A stretch of 64,000 nt of DNA from Pseudodesulfovibrio thermohalotolerans (GTDB lineage Bacteria > Desulfobacterota > Desulfovibrionia > Desulfovibrionales > Desulfovibrionaceae): contig NZ_CP120635.1 of assembly GCF_021353295.2 (NCBI RefSeq), positions 3,501,501 through 3,565,500 of the forward strand, given 5' to 3'. The notes beneath the pieces are model-generated. The model was not told the DNA's origin. It ran no database searches and was given only the letters and a program-made list of their open reading frames with translations. Position 1 is the first letter of the stretch; every line of letters begins with the position of its first letter. A program made the translations under genes and the position numbers. Positions 40,937 to 49,246 of the stretch are shown here, piece by piece.

Positions 40937-41188
40937 TTAGTCCAGAGGGAGTTTGAATTGATCCGGCTCGGCCTTCCTCTTGCCTTTGGGGGCCGAGGGC
41001 TTCATTCCACTCTCTAAAAATTCCATTAAGGCCGGTTCGGGCACCCGCCACTGGCTGCCGATCTTGACGGCTCGGATGGTGCCGTTCGTAATCAGCCGAT
41101 AGGCTGTTCTCTGGTGTACCCGCAAATAGTCCGCAACTTCCCGCACGGTAAGCAGCGTGGGCGGTCTGGGCGCATCTGAGTTGTCCAT
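40937..41188 (-). CDS. Helix-turn-helix domain protein (excisionase/MerR-like HTH_17)
   Basis: 83 residues. The HTH is TVREVADYLRVHQRTAYRLITNGTIRAVKIGSQWRVP in layout (residues ~13-48), as in AlpA/excisionase-type small DNA-binding proteins; the tail is Lys/Pro-rich. No integrase or phage gene is near, so it is more likely a chromosomal regulator of its own operon. Confidence 0.85.
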   Translation of the reverse strand: MDNSDAPRPPTLLTVREVADYLRVHQRTAYRLITNGTIRAVKIGSQWRVPEPALMEFLESGMKPSAPKGKRKAEPDQFKLPLD

Positions 41189-41217
41189 AATGTCTTAATC
41201 CGACCTATGATGTTCAT

Positions 41218-41240
41218 TCTTTGACATAGGGTGTCAAAGA
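41218..41240. promoter_or_regulatory. Inverted repeat upstream of the HTH gene
   Basis: Perfect 9-bp inverted repeat TCTTTGACA-TAGGG-TGTCAAAGA, 30 bp upstream of the start codon, followed by related TTGTCAACA and GTTGTCG strings. A likely operator for the HTH protein or a local regulator. Confidence 0.55.
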
Positions 41241-41669
41241 TTGTCAACAAAGTACACTGTTGTCGCTCTAAGCCTAGAGATTGTCTAGAGATTGCCTTAT
41301 GAAAAACAATTACAGGACGTTGTTGTTATTTAGGGATTTCATACCAGATTTCGGCTTAAAAAATAATGGGGAAAAACCACGAATTGGACATTTAAGAAAC
41401 CGCTCTGCTCTTTGGTGGTGGGGAAAAGGCACGATTGCGGAGTCGTTGTTGGACTGTGACTGTAGTTGAAAGCAAAAAGTATAAATTCGATGGGTTACGA
41501 ATGCTTTTCATGAAGCGGGGCCGCAGGGGGCGGGCAATCGGCACGACTTTGGAGATGTCTGCGGCCGTTGAAGGTGACGCACGAGGCAAAGCCGCGCGGA
41601 AAGCGGTCTGAATAAGAGGAATGAGGTCCTGTAAAACACGTTGTGGTTTATTGTGGAATGGGGGTTGGG
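41241..41669. other. Intergenic region, lower G+C, no gene seen
   Basis: Holds a short direct repeat (TAGAGATTG twice, 41274-41295) and otherwise nothing recognisable. A 62-codon frame at 41281 has no ribosome binding site or family and is not accepted. Confidence 0.5.
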
Positions 41670-42182
41670 CTATTTTTGAATCTCATGGACGAGGAGGACT
41701 GTGTCGTCCGATTCTTCCAGTTCGTCAAGAAGCACCAGGGTGGCGTCATCCAGGTCATGAACAAGGTGATCGGTCATCTGGGCGAGGATGCGGCGGAAGT
41801 AGCGGCGGTCGTTGATGCTCAGGCGTGTGTTGACCACGGCCTGGAGGTCGTCGATGGCGGCCATGACGATCTTGCGCAGGCTTGCGCCCATGGGGGTGAG
41901 TACAATGACGGACTGTCGGCGGTCGACCGGGTTGCGTTCGCGGACGAGGAACCCGTCGCGCTCCATCCGCTTGAGGGTATTGGACAAGGTGGCCTGCTCC
42001 ACGTCCATGGATTCGAGGAGCGTCTTTTGGGTTATGCCATCCTCTTCCCATAGTCTGAAGAACACGTCGAGATACCCCGGCTTGACGCCGTGGGGATCAA
42101 GCCGTTTCGACAGACCTTTTGAATAGAGTCGTTGGAAACGGGACATGGCCGGGAAGAAAAGGTGCTCCGGTGCAATTTCCAT
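41670..42182 (-). CDS. MarR family transcriptional regulator
   Basis: A 170-residue winged-helix regulator. The DNA-binding part reads GITQKTLLESMDVEQATLSNTLKRMERDGFLVRERNPVDRRQSV in outline, with the wing Asp-Arg-Arg typical of MarR. It is divergent from a MATE pump gene, which it probably represses; ligands would be pump substrates. Confidence 0.92.
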   Translation of the reverse strand: MEIAPEHLFFPAMSRFQRLYSKGLSKRLDPHGVKPGYLDVFFRLWEEDGITQKTLLESMDVEQATLSNTLKRMERDGFLVRERNPVDRRQSVIVLTPMGASLRKIVMAAIDDLQAVVNTRLSINDRRYFRRILAQMTDHLVHDLDDATLVLLDELEESDDTVLLVHEIQK

Positions 42183-42221
42183 GATGCCTGCGTGCGTTGG
42201 AGTTATGGAGATAAATTATAT

Positions 42222-42234
42222 AGCACGCTGTGCT
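42222..42234. promoter_or_regulatory. Palindrome between marR-type gene and MATE gene
   Basis: AGCAC-GCT-GTGCT next to an A/T-rich TATAT, in the divergent promoter region. A likely MarR operator. Confidence 0.55.
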
Positions 42235-42341
42235 TTGTTTTACAACGGAGGGTAAATGCAATGATTCAGCTTTACCGTCAAGAGCCGCCGGTATAGTGTG
42301 CCGTGGCGTATGGAACCAGGTATCCGGCAGGGTAAAAAAGT

Positions 42342-43742
42342 ATGAATTTGGTGAAACGTTGGAACGCGCAAGGCGGGTACGGAGAGGCGCTGAGCATCGG
42401 GCTGCCGCTGGTCGTGAGCATGATTTCCAACACGGCCATGACCTTCACGGACCGTATCTTTCTTGGCAACTACTCTCTTGAAGCGCTGGGTGCCGCCCTT
42501 CCGGCCAATGTAATGGCCTTTCTTTTCCTTTCGTTTTTCATGGGCGTGTCCGAATACGTCAATGTCTTCATCGCGCAGTACACCGGCGCATGTCGCCCGG
42601 AAAGCGTGGGGCGCGCCCTTTGGCAAGGCATCTGGTTCTGCATTCCCGCCGGGCTTTTTTTGGCCTCGCTCGGATTCATCGCCGATCCCCTCTTCCAGTT
42701 GGGCGGTCACCCGGAGGAGCTGCGAAGGCTTGAGGTTGTCTATTTTCAGATTCTCACGGTGGGCAGCCTGCCCTGTCTGCTCGGGCTTTGCCTGTCCAAT
42801 TTCTTTGCCGGGCGAGGCCTGACCAAGCCGGTCATGCTTATCAGCGTGGGCGGCATTTTCATCAACATTCCGCTGGATTATTGCCTCATCAACGGCGTTG
42901 GCCCCTTCCCCGAGATGGGCATCGCCGGAGCGGGTCTGGCGACCGTGATCGGATTTATCGTGCCGTTGATCGTCTATATGGTGCTGATCTTCACGCCCAG
43001 GAACGAGCGGAAGTTCAAGGTCCTGTCCGGCTGGCGGTTTGACAGGAAGTTGTTCGGACGGTTCCTGAAGTTCGGGCTGCCCGGCGGAGTCCAGTTTTTC
43101 CTGGATATGTTCGCCATTTCCTTTTTCGTCTTCATTGTCGGGCGGTTCGGGGCTGTTGAATTGGCTTCGACCAGCGCAGTCTTTTCCATCTACAATCTCG
43201 CCTTCATGCCCACCATCGGCCTGCATGTGGCCGCCAGCATCATGGTCGGCCAGGCCATGGGGGACGGCAATCCGGACCGCGCGGCGTTCGCCACCCATTC
43301 GGTGCTTCACCTGGCCCTGGCCTATATGTGCGTCATGGCCGTGGTCTTCTGGGTCATGCCGGAGTACCTGCTCAACCTGTTCCGCGCCAGCGGCGATGCC
43401 GGAGCCGATTTCGACGCGGTGTTGCAAATGGGCAGAACGCTTATGCGCTACGCCGCGGTCTTCACCGTGTGCGACGCCGTTGTCATTGTGTACATGGGCG
43501 GGCTCAAGGGCGCGGGCGACACACGGTTCATCATGCTTGTCATGGGGACCGCGTCCATCGCCAGCATTGTCATTCCCATGCTCGTGCTGAGCTGGCTGGG
43601 CATCACCAATATCCACTGGCCGTGGTTGTTCCTGCTTATCTACGTGATCGTCCTGGCTGTCATCTTTACGGCCCGATTCATTCGCGGTCCGTGGCGGCGC
43701 ATCGACCTCATAGGCCGCGGCGACGGGCCTGAAATGGGTTGA
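42342..43742 (+). CDS. MATE family multidrug efflux transporter
   Basis: A 466-residue inner-membrane antiporter with twelve hydrophobic helices in two halves of the MATE fold (N half starting GEALSIGLPLVVSMISNTAMTFTDRIFLG). Exports cationic drugs or other toxic compounds using Na+ or H+. Controlled, by position, by the divergent MarR-type gene. Confidence 0.92.
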   Translation: MNLVKRWNAQGGYGEALSIGLPLVVSMISNTAMTFTDRIFLGNYSLEALGAALPANVMAFLFLSFFMGVSEYVNVFIAQYTGACRPESVGRALWQGIWFCIPAGLFLASLGFIADPLFQLGGHPEELRRLEVVYFQILTVGSLPCLLGLCLSNFFAGRGLTKPVMLISVGGIFINIPLDYCLINGVGPFPEMGIAGAGLATVIGFIVPLIVYMVLIFTPRNERKFKVLSGWRFDRKLFGRFLKFGLPGGVQFFLDMFAISFFVFIVGRFGAVELASTSAVFSIYNLAFMPTIGLHVAASIMVGQAMGDGNPDRAAFATHSVLHLALAYMCVMAVVFWVMPEYLLNLFRASGDAGADFDAVLQMGRTLMRYAAVFTVCDAVVIVYMGGLKGAGDTRFIMLVMGTASIASIVIPMLVLSWLGITNIHWPWLFLLIYVIVLAVIFTARFIRGPWRRIDLIGRGDGPEMG

Positions 43743-43773
43743 ACCGGGCTGTAGTGTGGGCTAGGCTCGGATA

Positions 43774-44529
43774 ATGAGCCTGCAACATCTTGCCTCTCTC
43801 ATCGCCGATCGCGCGGGTGAAGGTCGCGCAGCCGTGGCCCTGTCCGGCGGAGTCGACAGCGGGCTGGCGGCCGCCGCCGCGTTCATGGCACTCGGCGACA
43901 GAGCCGTGGCCTGCACCGTGTCCAGCGAGCTGACCCCCAAGCGGGACCGGCTCCGCGCGGCTGAAGCGGCCGAGCGAATCGGCATCGAACACCATGTTCT
44001 GGATATGTCCGCTCTCGCCTCTTCCGAGGTCCGGCGCAATCTTTCCGACCGTTGTTATCACTGCAAGCGGCTGGTTTTCGGCGCGATGCGCGACGCTGTC
44101 GGCGGCGAAAGCCTGTTGATCGACGGGACCAACGCCGAGGACGATCCGGCAAGACCCGGCCTGCGCGCCGTGCGCGAGTTCGGCGTGTATTCCGTCCTTG
44201 CCGACGCCGGGCTGGGCAAGTCGGAAATAAGAAGCCTTGCGCGCGAGGCGGGGCTGCCCAACTGGGACGCCCCGTCCGAGAGCTGTCTGGCTACCCGAAT
44301 TTCCGAAGGCGTAGAGCTTGCGGCCGGGGATTTGGGCCGTGTGGCCGACCTGGAAACCTTTTTACACTCTCTTGGAGCCGACACGGTCAGGGTGCGCCCT
44401 GATAATCTGATGGCAACCGTGGAGCATCTTCCGCAGTTTGGCGGAATAATGATGAAAAATCGTGATAAGATCGTGGCCGTTGCGGAGGCGATCGGGTTTG
44501 GATCATGCCGATTCAGGGAGTGGAGCTGA
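43774..44529 (+). CDS. larE: LarE, pyridinium-dicarboxylate mononucleotide sulfur transferase
   Basis: A 251-residue PP-loop ATPase (SGGVDSGL) that adds sulfur to the precursor of the nickel-pincer nucleotide (NPN) cofactor. Three cysteines stand out: Cys94 and Cys97 (RCYHCK) and Cys171 (SESC). Enzymes with all three hold a [4Fe-4S] cluster and act catalytically, unlike the single-Cys sacrificial type. Its stop shares one base with the larB start (TGATG). Confidence 0.92.
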   Translation: MSLQHLASLIADRAGEGRAAVALSGGVDSGLAAAAAFMALGDRAVACTVSSELTPKRDRLRAAEAAERIGIEHHVLDMSALASSEVRRNLSDRCYHCKRLVFGAMRDAVGGESLLIDGTNAEDDPARPGLRAVREFGVYSVLADAGLGKSEIRSLAREAGLPNWDAPSESCLATRISEGVELAAGDLGRVADLETFLHSLGADTVRVRPDNLMATVEHLPQFGGIMMKNRDKIVAVAEAIGFGSCRFREWS

Positions 44530-45290
44530 TGAGCCTGGACCGTCTTCTCGATGAATTCGAGGCCGGGCATGTGTCGCGGGAGAAGTTGAAGAAGGAGCTG
44601 CTTCGGCAGTCCTTCATCGAGACCGGCTGCGCCAAGATCGACCAGTTGCGCGAGCTGCGCACAGGCGGTCCCGAGGTGGTCTACTGCGCGGGCAAGAGCC
44701 CCGATCAGGTGGCGTCCATATTCGATCATCTCAACCGGCACAACGGACGCGTGCTCGGCACCAAGGCCGAACAGGCCCACTTCGAGGCTGTGCGGGCCGT
44801 TGCAAAGGCCCGCTTCGATCCTGTTTCCGGGCTGCTCTCCATAGGTGAGCCGCCTGCCGCTCCGGCGGGCAAGGTGGTGATTGTTTCGGCCGGCACTTCG
44901 GATATGCCTGTTGCCGAAGAGGCGGCGGGCACGGCCGAGTTCCTGGGAAGCCGCGTGGAAAGGTATTTCGACTGTGGCGTGGCGGGCATCCACCGGCTCT
45001 TCTCCGTCATGGAGGAGCTTAACGGCGCGTCTGTGATCGTGGCCGTGGCGGGCATGGAGGGTGCCCTTCCCTCCGTTGTCGGGGGGCTGGCCCTGCCGCC
45101 CATCGTGGCGGTGCCCACCAGCGTGGGGTACGGGGCCAATTTTCAGGGCCTTGCCGCCCTGCTGACCATGATGAACTCGTGCGCCCCGGGCATCGGGGTG
45201 GTGAATATCGATAACGGCTTCGGCGCGGGGTATCTCGCGCACAAGATCAACATGCTGGCGTGTGCCGCCAGCGCGGATGACGCCATATGA
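44529..45290 (+). CDS. larB: LarB, NPN cofactor biosynthesis carboxylase/hydrolase
   Basis: A 253-residue protein with an N-terminal helical part and a C-terminal PurE-like domain (VVIVSAGTSDMPVAEEAAGTAEFLG). LarB carboxylates nicotinic acid adenine dinucleotide and releases AMP, the first NPN step. An upstream in-frame start at 44505 lies inside larE; 44529 fits the family N-terminus. Confidence 0.93.
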   Translation: MSLDRLLDEFEAGHVSREKLKKELLRQSFIETGCAKIDQLRELRTGGPEVVYCAGKSPDQVASIFDHLNRHNGRVLGTKAEQAHFEAVRAVAKARFDPVSGLLSIGEPPAAPAGKVVIVSAGTSDMPVAEEAAGTAEFLGSRVERYFDCGVAGIHRLFSVMEELNGASVIVAVAGMEGALPSVVGGLALPPIVAVPTSVGYGANFQGLAALLTMMNSCAPGIGVVNIDNGFGAGYLAHKINMLACAASADDAI

Positions 45291-46033
45291 ACACGGTATA
45301 TCTCGACTGCTCCACTGGAGTGAGCGGCGACATGCTCCTTTCGGCCCTGAGCCATGCCCTTGAGGAATGGCGCGGTCCCGGCCGGGGATTTGCCCACCTG
45401 GAAGGCGAATTGGCTCGCCTCGGACTCGACGGCTTCGGCCTTGAATGGACCGAGAAGCGGATCGCGGGCATCCGCACCATGCACGTGGACGTGCTCCAGA
45501 CGCGGGAGCAGCCCTTGCGCCATTACACGGATCTGTGCCGGATCATCGGGGAAAGCGGTCTGGGCGGCCGAGCCGGAGCCCGAGCCATCGAGGCGTTGCG
45601 TCTGCTTGGCGAGGCCGAGGCCAAGGTCCACGGGGTGGATTTGGAACAGGTGCATTTTCATGAAATCGGGGCTGTGGACACCCTTGCGGATATTTGCGGT
45701 TCCATGATTCTCCTGGACGCGCTGGAGGCCGATCGGGTGGTTTGCAGCCCGGTTGATCTCGGGTCTGGTTTCGTGGACTGCGCACACGGCAGAATGCCTG
45801 TTCCCGCACCGGCTTGCGCGGAACTGGCCAAGGGGCTGGCCACCTTCGGCTCCGACTGCTCAATGGAGCGCGCCACCCCCACCGGCCTGGCCATCTTGCG
45901 GACCGTTGCGGAAGGTTTCGGTCCCCTGCCCCTCGGCACCCTCCTCGGCGTGGGCTACGGTTCGGGCGGACGGTCCTCGGATGAACAGCCAACCTATGTC
46001 CGGGCCATGGTCCTGGCGAAGGTTTCGGAATAA
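45287..46033 (+). CDS. larC: LarC N-terminal half (LarC1-like), nickel-insertion protein
   Basis: A 248-residue protein that aligns with the first domain of LarC: YLDCSTGVSGDMLLSAL at the start, HFHEIGAVDTLADI and RATPTGLAILRTV in the middle, ending just after GYGSGGRSS. Full LarC is about 400 residues; the C-terminal domain, which binds CTP and the metal, is missing. The next gene starts 18 bp after the stop, and no LarC2 sequence is found in other frames there. The ATG overlaps the larB stop. Either LarC2 is encoded elsewhere, or nickel insertion works differently. LarA is also absent. Confidence 0.85.
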   Translation: MNTVYLDCSTGVSGDMLLSALSHALEEWRGPGRGFAHLEGELARLGLDGFGLEWTEKRIAGIRTMHVDVLQTREQPLRHYTDLCRIIGESGLGGRAGARAIEALRLLGEAEAKVHGVDLEQVHFHEIGAVDTLADICGSMILLDALEADRVVCSPVDLGSGFVDCAHGRMPVPAPACAELAKGLATFGSDCSMERATPTGLAILRTVAEGFGPLPLGTLLGVGYGSGGRSSDEQPTYVRAMVLAKVSE

Positions 46034-46051
46034 CGGCCGCGGAGTGTCATT

Positions 46052-46717
46052 GTGCGTGACGACATCAGGGTAATCATCGCCAGATATCGCGAGGACGTGT
46101 CCTGGGCCGACAGGTTGGGGTTCGATCACGTGATCTACGACAAGGGCGGCGATTGCGGTCCGTCGGCCCGCGTCCTGCCGAACATAGGGCGGGAGGCTCA
46201 CACCTATTTCAGCCATATCGTGGCCGAATACGACGCCCTTGCCCCGGTGAACGTTTTCTTGCAGGGCGACCCCTTCGATCATCTCGATGATCGCGGTCGG
46301 GCGACGGTCGAGACTCTGCGGGAGCGGCTCGAAGACGTTGCGGACAGGCGCGTGCCCTTCAAAGGGCTGGCCTGGTTCAAGCTCAAAAGCGACGCGCTGG
46401 GCAGGCCGCACGACCTGCGAAAGCCCGCCAACAAGGGCCGCTGGGCCGGTTGGGGGCGCGACATCCCGGTGGGCGAGGTGTTCGAGCGTATTTTTGACGC
46501 GCCCATGCCACGCGAGATCGTCTGTCGGGCTCCGACGGGCAACTTCTGCGTGACCGGCGAACGCATCCGCACTCGCCCCAGGGCGTTTTATGAGTTCTGT
46601 CTCGGGCTCACCGAGGCCGACCCGCGCGACGAGCGCAACACGGGCCACGCCTTCGAGCGGCTGTGGCAGCACATCTTCAACGGCAACACGGCCTGGAATC
46701 GGGATTTGTATACATAG
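46052..46717 (+). CDS. DUF3431 domain protein
   Basis: A 221-residue protein with the DUF3431 segments: VIIARYREDVSWAD near the start, the VLPNIGREAHTYFSHIV region, and VNVFLQGDPFDHLDD. The fold of this family resembles glycosyltransferases by reputation, but function is unknown. GTG start with GGAG upstream; it follows larC by 18 bp, so may be cotranscribed. Confidence 0.82.
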   Translation: MRDDIRVIIARYREDVSWADRLGFDHVIYDKGGDCGPSARVLPNIGREAHTYFSHIVAEYDALAPVNVFLQGDPFDHLDDRGRATVETLRERLEDVADRRVPFKGLAWFKLKSDALGRPHDLRKPANKGRWAGWGRDIPVGEVFERIFDAPMPREIVCRAPTGNFCVTGERIRTRPRAFYEFCLGLTEADPRDERNTGHAFERLWQHIFNGNTAWNRDLYT

Positions 46718-46729
46718 AGGAAGACCTAC

Positions 46730-47950
46730 ATGCTGCCCCTGAACCTGACCATCGCGGTTTCGTCTCTTTCGGCCCACAAGCTGCGCGCCGTGCTCGCCAT
46801 GCTCGGGGTGTTCCTGGGCGCGCTGGCCTTTACCGGGGTGCAGCACGTCTCCAAGATCATGGTCCGTCAGGCCGAAATGGAGACTGAAAAGCTCGGCCCC
46901 AACCTCTACGCCGTGCTGGCCGGGGCGGTCCGCTTCACCCGGGGCGGAGCCATGCGGATTTCCGGCGGCTCGCGCAACTTCGTTCTGTCCGACGCCCAGG
47001 CGCTCATCGACTCCGTGCCCTCGGTAATCGACGGCACGCCCTTCGTCACAACCACCATGACCGTGCGCGGCGGCGGCAACGCGGTCGATGCCCAGATCAT
47101 GGCCTGCTGGCCCAACTATCAGGACATCCGCAGCTTTCATCCGGACATAGGCCGTTTCTTCAGTTTGCGGGAAGTCGAGGATCGGGCAAAGGTCTGCGTG
47201 CTCGGGCGCAAGATCGCCCAACGTCTGTACGGCAGGCCGGAAGCCGCCGTGGGGCGCGATCTATATATGTTCCGGGCCAGCTTCCGGGTCATCGGGGTCA
47301 TGGAGGAAAAGGGGCGCGACGTGTCCGGCACCGACCAGGACGAAACCCTGCTCTTGCCCCTCACCACTTACATGCGCCGGGCCAGCAACCAACAATGGCT
47401 TTCCGGGGTCTATCTGCGGCTGGCCAAGGATGCCGGACTGGACATGGTCAATGAATCGGTCAACGCGATCATGCGTGAGCGGCATCGGATCGACCCGGGC
47501 GAGGATGACGATTTCAGCTCCATGTCCTCGGCCGACGCCATCAAGTTGCAACGGCAGGCCCTAGACCTGATGACCACCCTGGGCGGAATCACCTCGACCA
47601 TATCGTTCGCCGTGGGCGGCATGGGCATCCTGTCCATCATGATCCTGGTGGTCCGCTCCCGCCGCGTGGAGATCGGCGTTCGCCGCGCCGTGGGCGGACG
47701 CAGACGGGACATCGTCCGGCAGTTTCTGTTCGAGTCCGGGCTCATGGCGGCAGTGGGCGGCGGCCTGGGCGTGGTCGTGACCGTCATCCTCGTGCTGGTC
47801 GGGTGCACCCTCGCCGACCTGCCCATCATCATCGACCCCGCCAGCCTGGCCACCACACTGGTCGGATCGTGCCTCCTCGGCGTTGCGGCGGGAGCTTATC
47901 CCGCCTGGCAGGCCGCTAACATCGAAATTCTGGACGTGCTCAAGTCCTGA
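46730..47950 (+). CDS. MacB-type ABC transporter permease
   Basis: A 406-residue permease with an N-terminal helix (SSLSAHKLRAVLAMLGVFLGALAF in outline), a periplasmic domain and three C-terminal helices with the RSRRVEIGVRRAVGGRRRDI loop. GGAAG precedes the start. No ATPase or adaptor gene is adjacent, so its partners must be encoded elsewhere. Confidence 0.88.
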   Translation: MLPLNLTIAVSSLSAHKLRAVLAMLGVFLGALAFTGVQHVSKIMVRQAEMETEKLGPNLYAVLAGAVRFTRGGAMRISGGSRNFVLSDAQALIDSVPSVIDGTPFVTTTMTVRGGGNAVDAQIMACWPNYQDIRSFHPDIGRFFSLREVEDRAKVCVLGRKIAQRLYGRPEAAVGRDLYMFRASFRVIGVMEEKGRDVSGTDQDETLLLPLTTYMRRASNQQWLSGVYLRLAKDAGLDMVNESVNAIMRERHRIDPGEDDDFSSMSSADAIKLQRQALDLMTTLGGITSTISFAVGGMGILSIMILVVRSRRVEIGVRRAVGGRRRDIVRQFLFESGLMAAVGGGLGVVVTVILVLVGCTLADLPIIIDPASLATTLVGSCLLGVAAGAYPAWQAANIEILDVLKS

Positions 47951-48236
47951 TTTTGTTAGTTCAACAATATAGGGATATTGCAGCTTCTAATAGTTGGCTA
48001 TATATCTTGCCGTCGTTGCTTTTTCGTCGTTTTCAGCTCCCTCTTTCGGTTCTTGAAGTCCTTGCGCCCGCTCCGTGAAGAGCAAGGCCGCTCCTCCCCT
48101 CCCTCTTCATCGCGTCGGTTGGCGCGGCTGTGTCCTGATCGTTCGGAATCGGGGCCGGAGGCATCTTTTTCACGGATGTTGCGCGGTTGTGCGTGGAGAG
48201 GTAGTGTGAACGCCAAACACGAGCCGAGGAGTCGAG

Positions 48237-49028
48237 ATGGCCGCATTTCCCCCCGTGACCCTGTTGGTCCGAAACATCGTCAATTCCGCTGACTTCTACA
48301 AGAACGCCCTGGGATTCGATCTGGCCTGGGACGGGCTTCTGGTCGGGCCTTACGGTCAGTCCCTGCGCCTTGTGGAGGGGCGGGATACCACGGCCGGGGG
48401 GTGCGTGATCGTCACCCTGGAGGTGCCGGACGTGGTCCGCGCGGTGGAGGGCATTCTGGACAACGGCGGAGGCCGCGCCGAAAAGCTCATGGGGGACGAG
48501 CCCATCTACCTCGGGCCGGATGGCGAAATGCTCTCCCTGACCGGCCGAGGCGTGCCCGGCCTGGAACGTGTGGGGCTTATCGTCTACGACTTCGACGGCG
48601 TGATGACCGATAACCGCGTGCTTACCGATCAGGAGGGGCGCGAATCCGTGTTCGCCAACCGCAGTGACGGCATGGGCGTCAACCTTATCCGCGCCCTGGG
48701 CATCACCCAGGTCATTCTTTCCACCGAGGTCAATCCCGTGGTCAAGGCCAGGGCCGACAAGATCGGCCTGGAAGCCGTTCACGGCATCCGCGACAAGGGT
48801 GCCGCTCTCATCAATCTTGCCGAGAAAAACGGTGTTTCCGTGAGCGAAGTGCTCTTCGTCGGCAACGACGTCAACGACGCCGACGCCATGGGACTGGCCG
48901 GGTTCAAGGTCGCGCCCGCCGACGCTCATCCGGCCGTCCTTGCCCTGGCCGATCTCGTCACCGAGGCCCGGGGCGGGCAGGGCGTGATCCGCGAACTGGC
49001 CGACATTCTCGCCGCTGCAAGGGGCTAG
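48237..49028 (+). CDS. VOC (glyoxalase-like) / KdsC-like HAD phosphatase fusion
   Basis: A 263-residue two-domain protein. Residues ~1-108 resemble a VOC/glyoxalase domain (LLVRNIVNSADFYKNALGFDL ... GPDGEMLSL). Residues ~112-263 are a KdsC-type HAD domain (YDFDGVMTDN with both catalytic Asp, STEVNPVVKARA with the Ser/Thr motif, VGNDVNDADAMGLAG). KdsC-type enzymes dephosphorylate KDO-8-phosphate or act on nonulosonates. The pairing in one chain is unusual. The ATG at 48237 follows GAGG. Confidence 0.8.
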   Translation: MAAFPPVTLLVRNIVNSADFYKNALGFDLAWDGLLVGPYGQSLRLVEGRDTTAGGCVIVTLEVPDVVRAVEGILDNGGGRAEKLMGDEPIYLGPDGEMLSLTGRGVPGLERVGLIVYDFDGVMTDNRVLTDQEGRESVFANRSDGMGVNLIRALGITQVILSTEVNPVVKARADKIGLEAVHGIRDKGAALINLAEKNGVSVSEVLFVGNDVNDADAMGLAGFKVAPADAHPAVLALADLVTEARGGQGVIRELADILAAARG

Positions 49029-49246
49029 TCCCGGCGGTCCGCTCCCCTGCTTCGGCAGGTCGGCGCGGGGGGGGCCACGCTTGCCGCGCGTATCTTGTAC
49101 ATAACCGTTTCCCGCTTTGTCCCCCGCCAACCGGCGGCGGCAGGCTATACGGCAACAATTCCATCCTTTTCTGGACATTTTTGAGACTTTTGGTCTACGG
49201 ATGAGCCATAGTCGGGTGCAGAAAGTCGTCAGCGGGAGCCGGGATC

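Noticed and set aside
41281..41469. A 62-codon frame in the gap before the MarR-type gene
   Set aside because: No ribosome binding site, no domain, and a composition like random intergenic DNA.
45287..46060. Programmed frameshift joining LarC to a LarC2 half
   Set aside because: No LarC2 sequence is present in any frame downstream; a DUF3431 gene starts at 46052.
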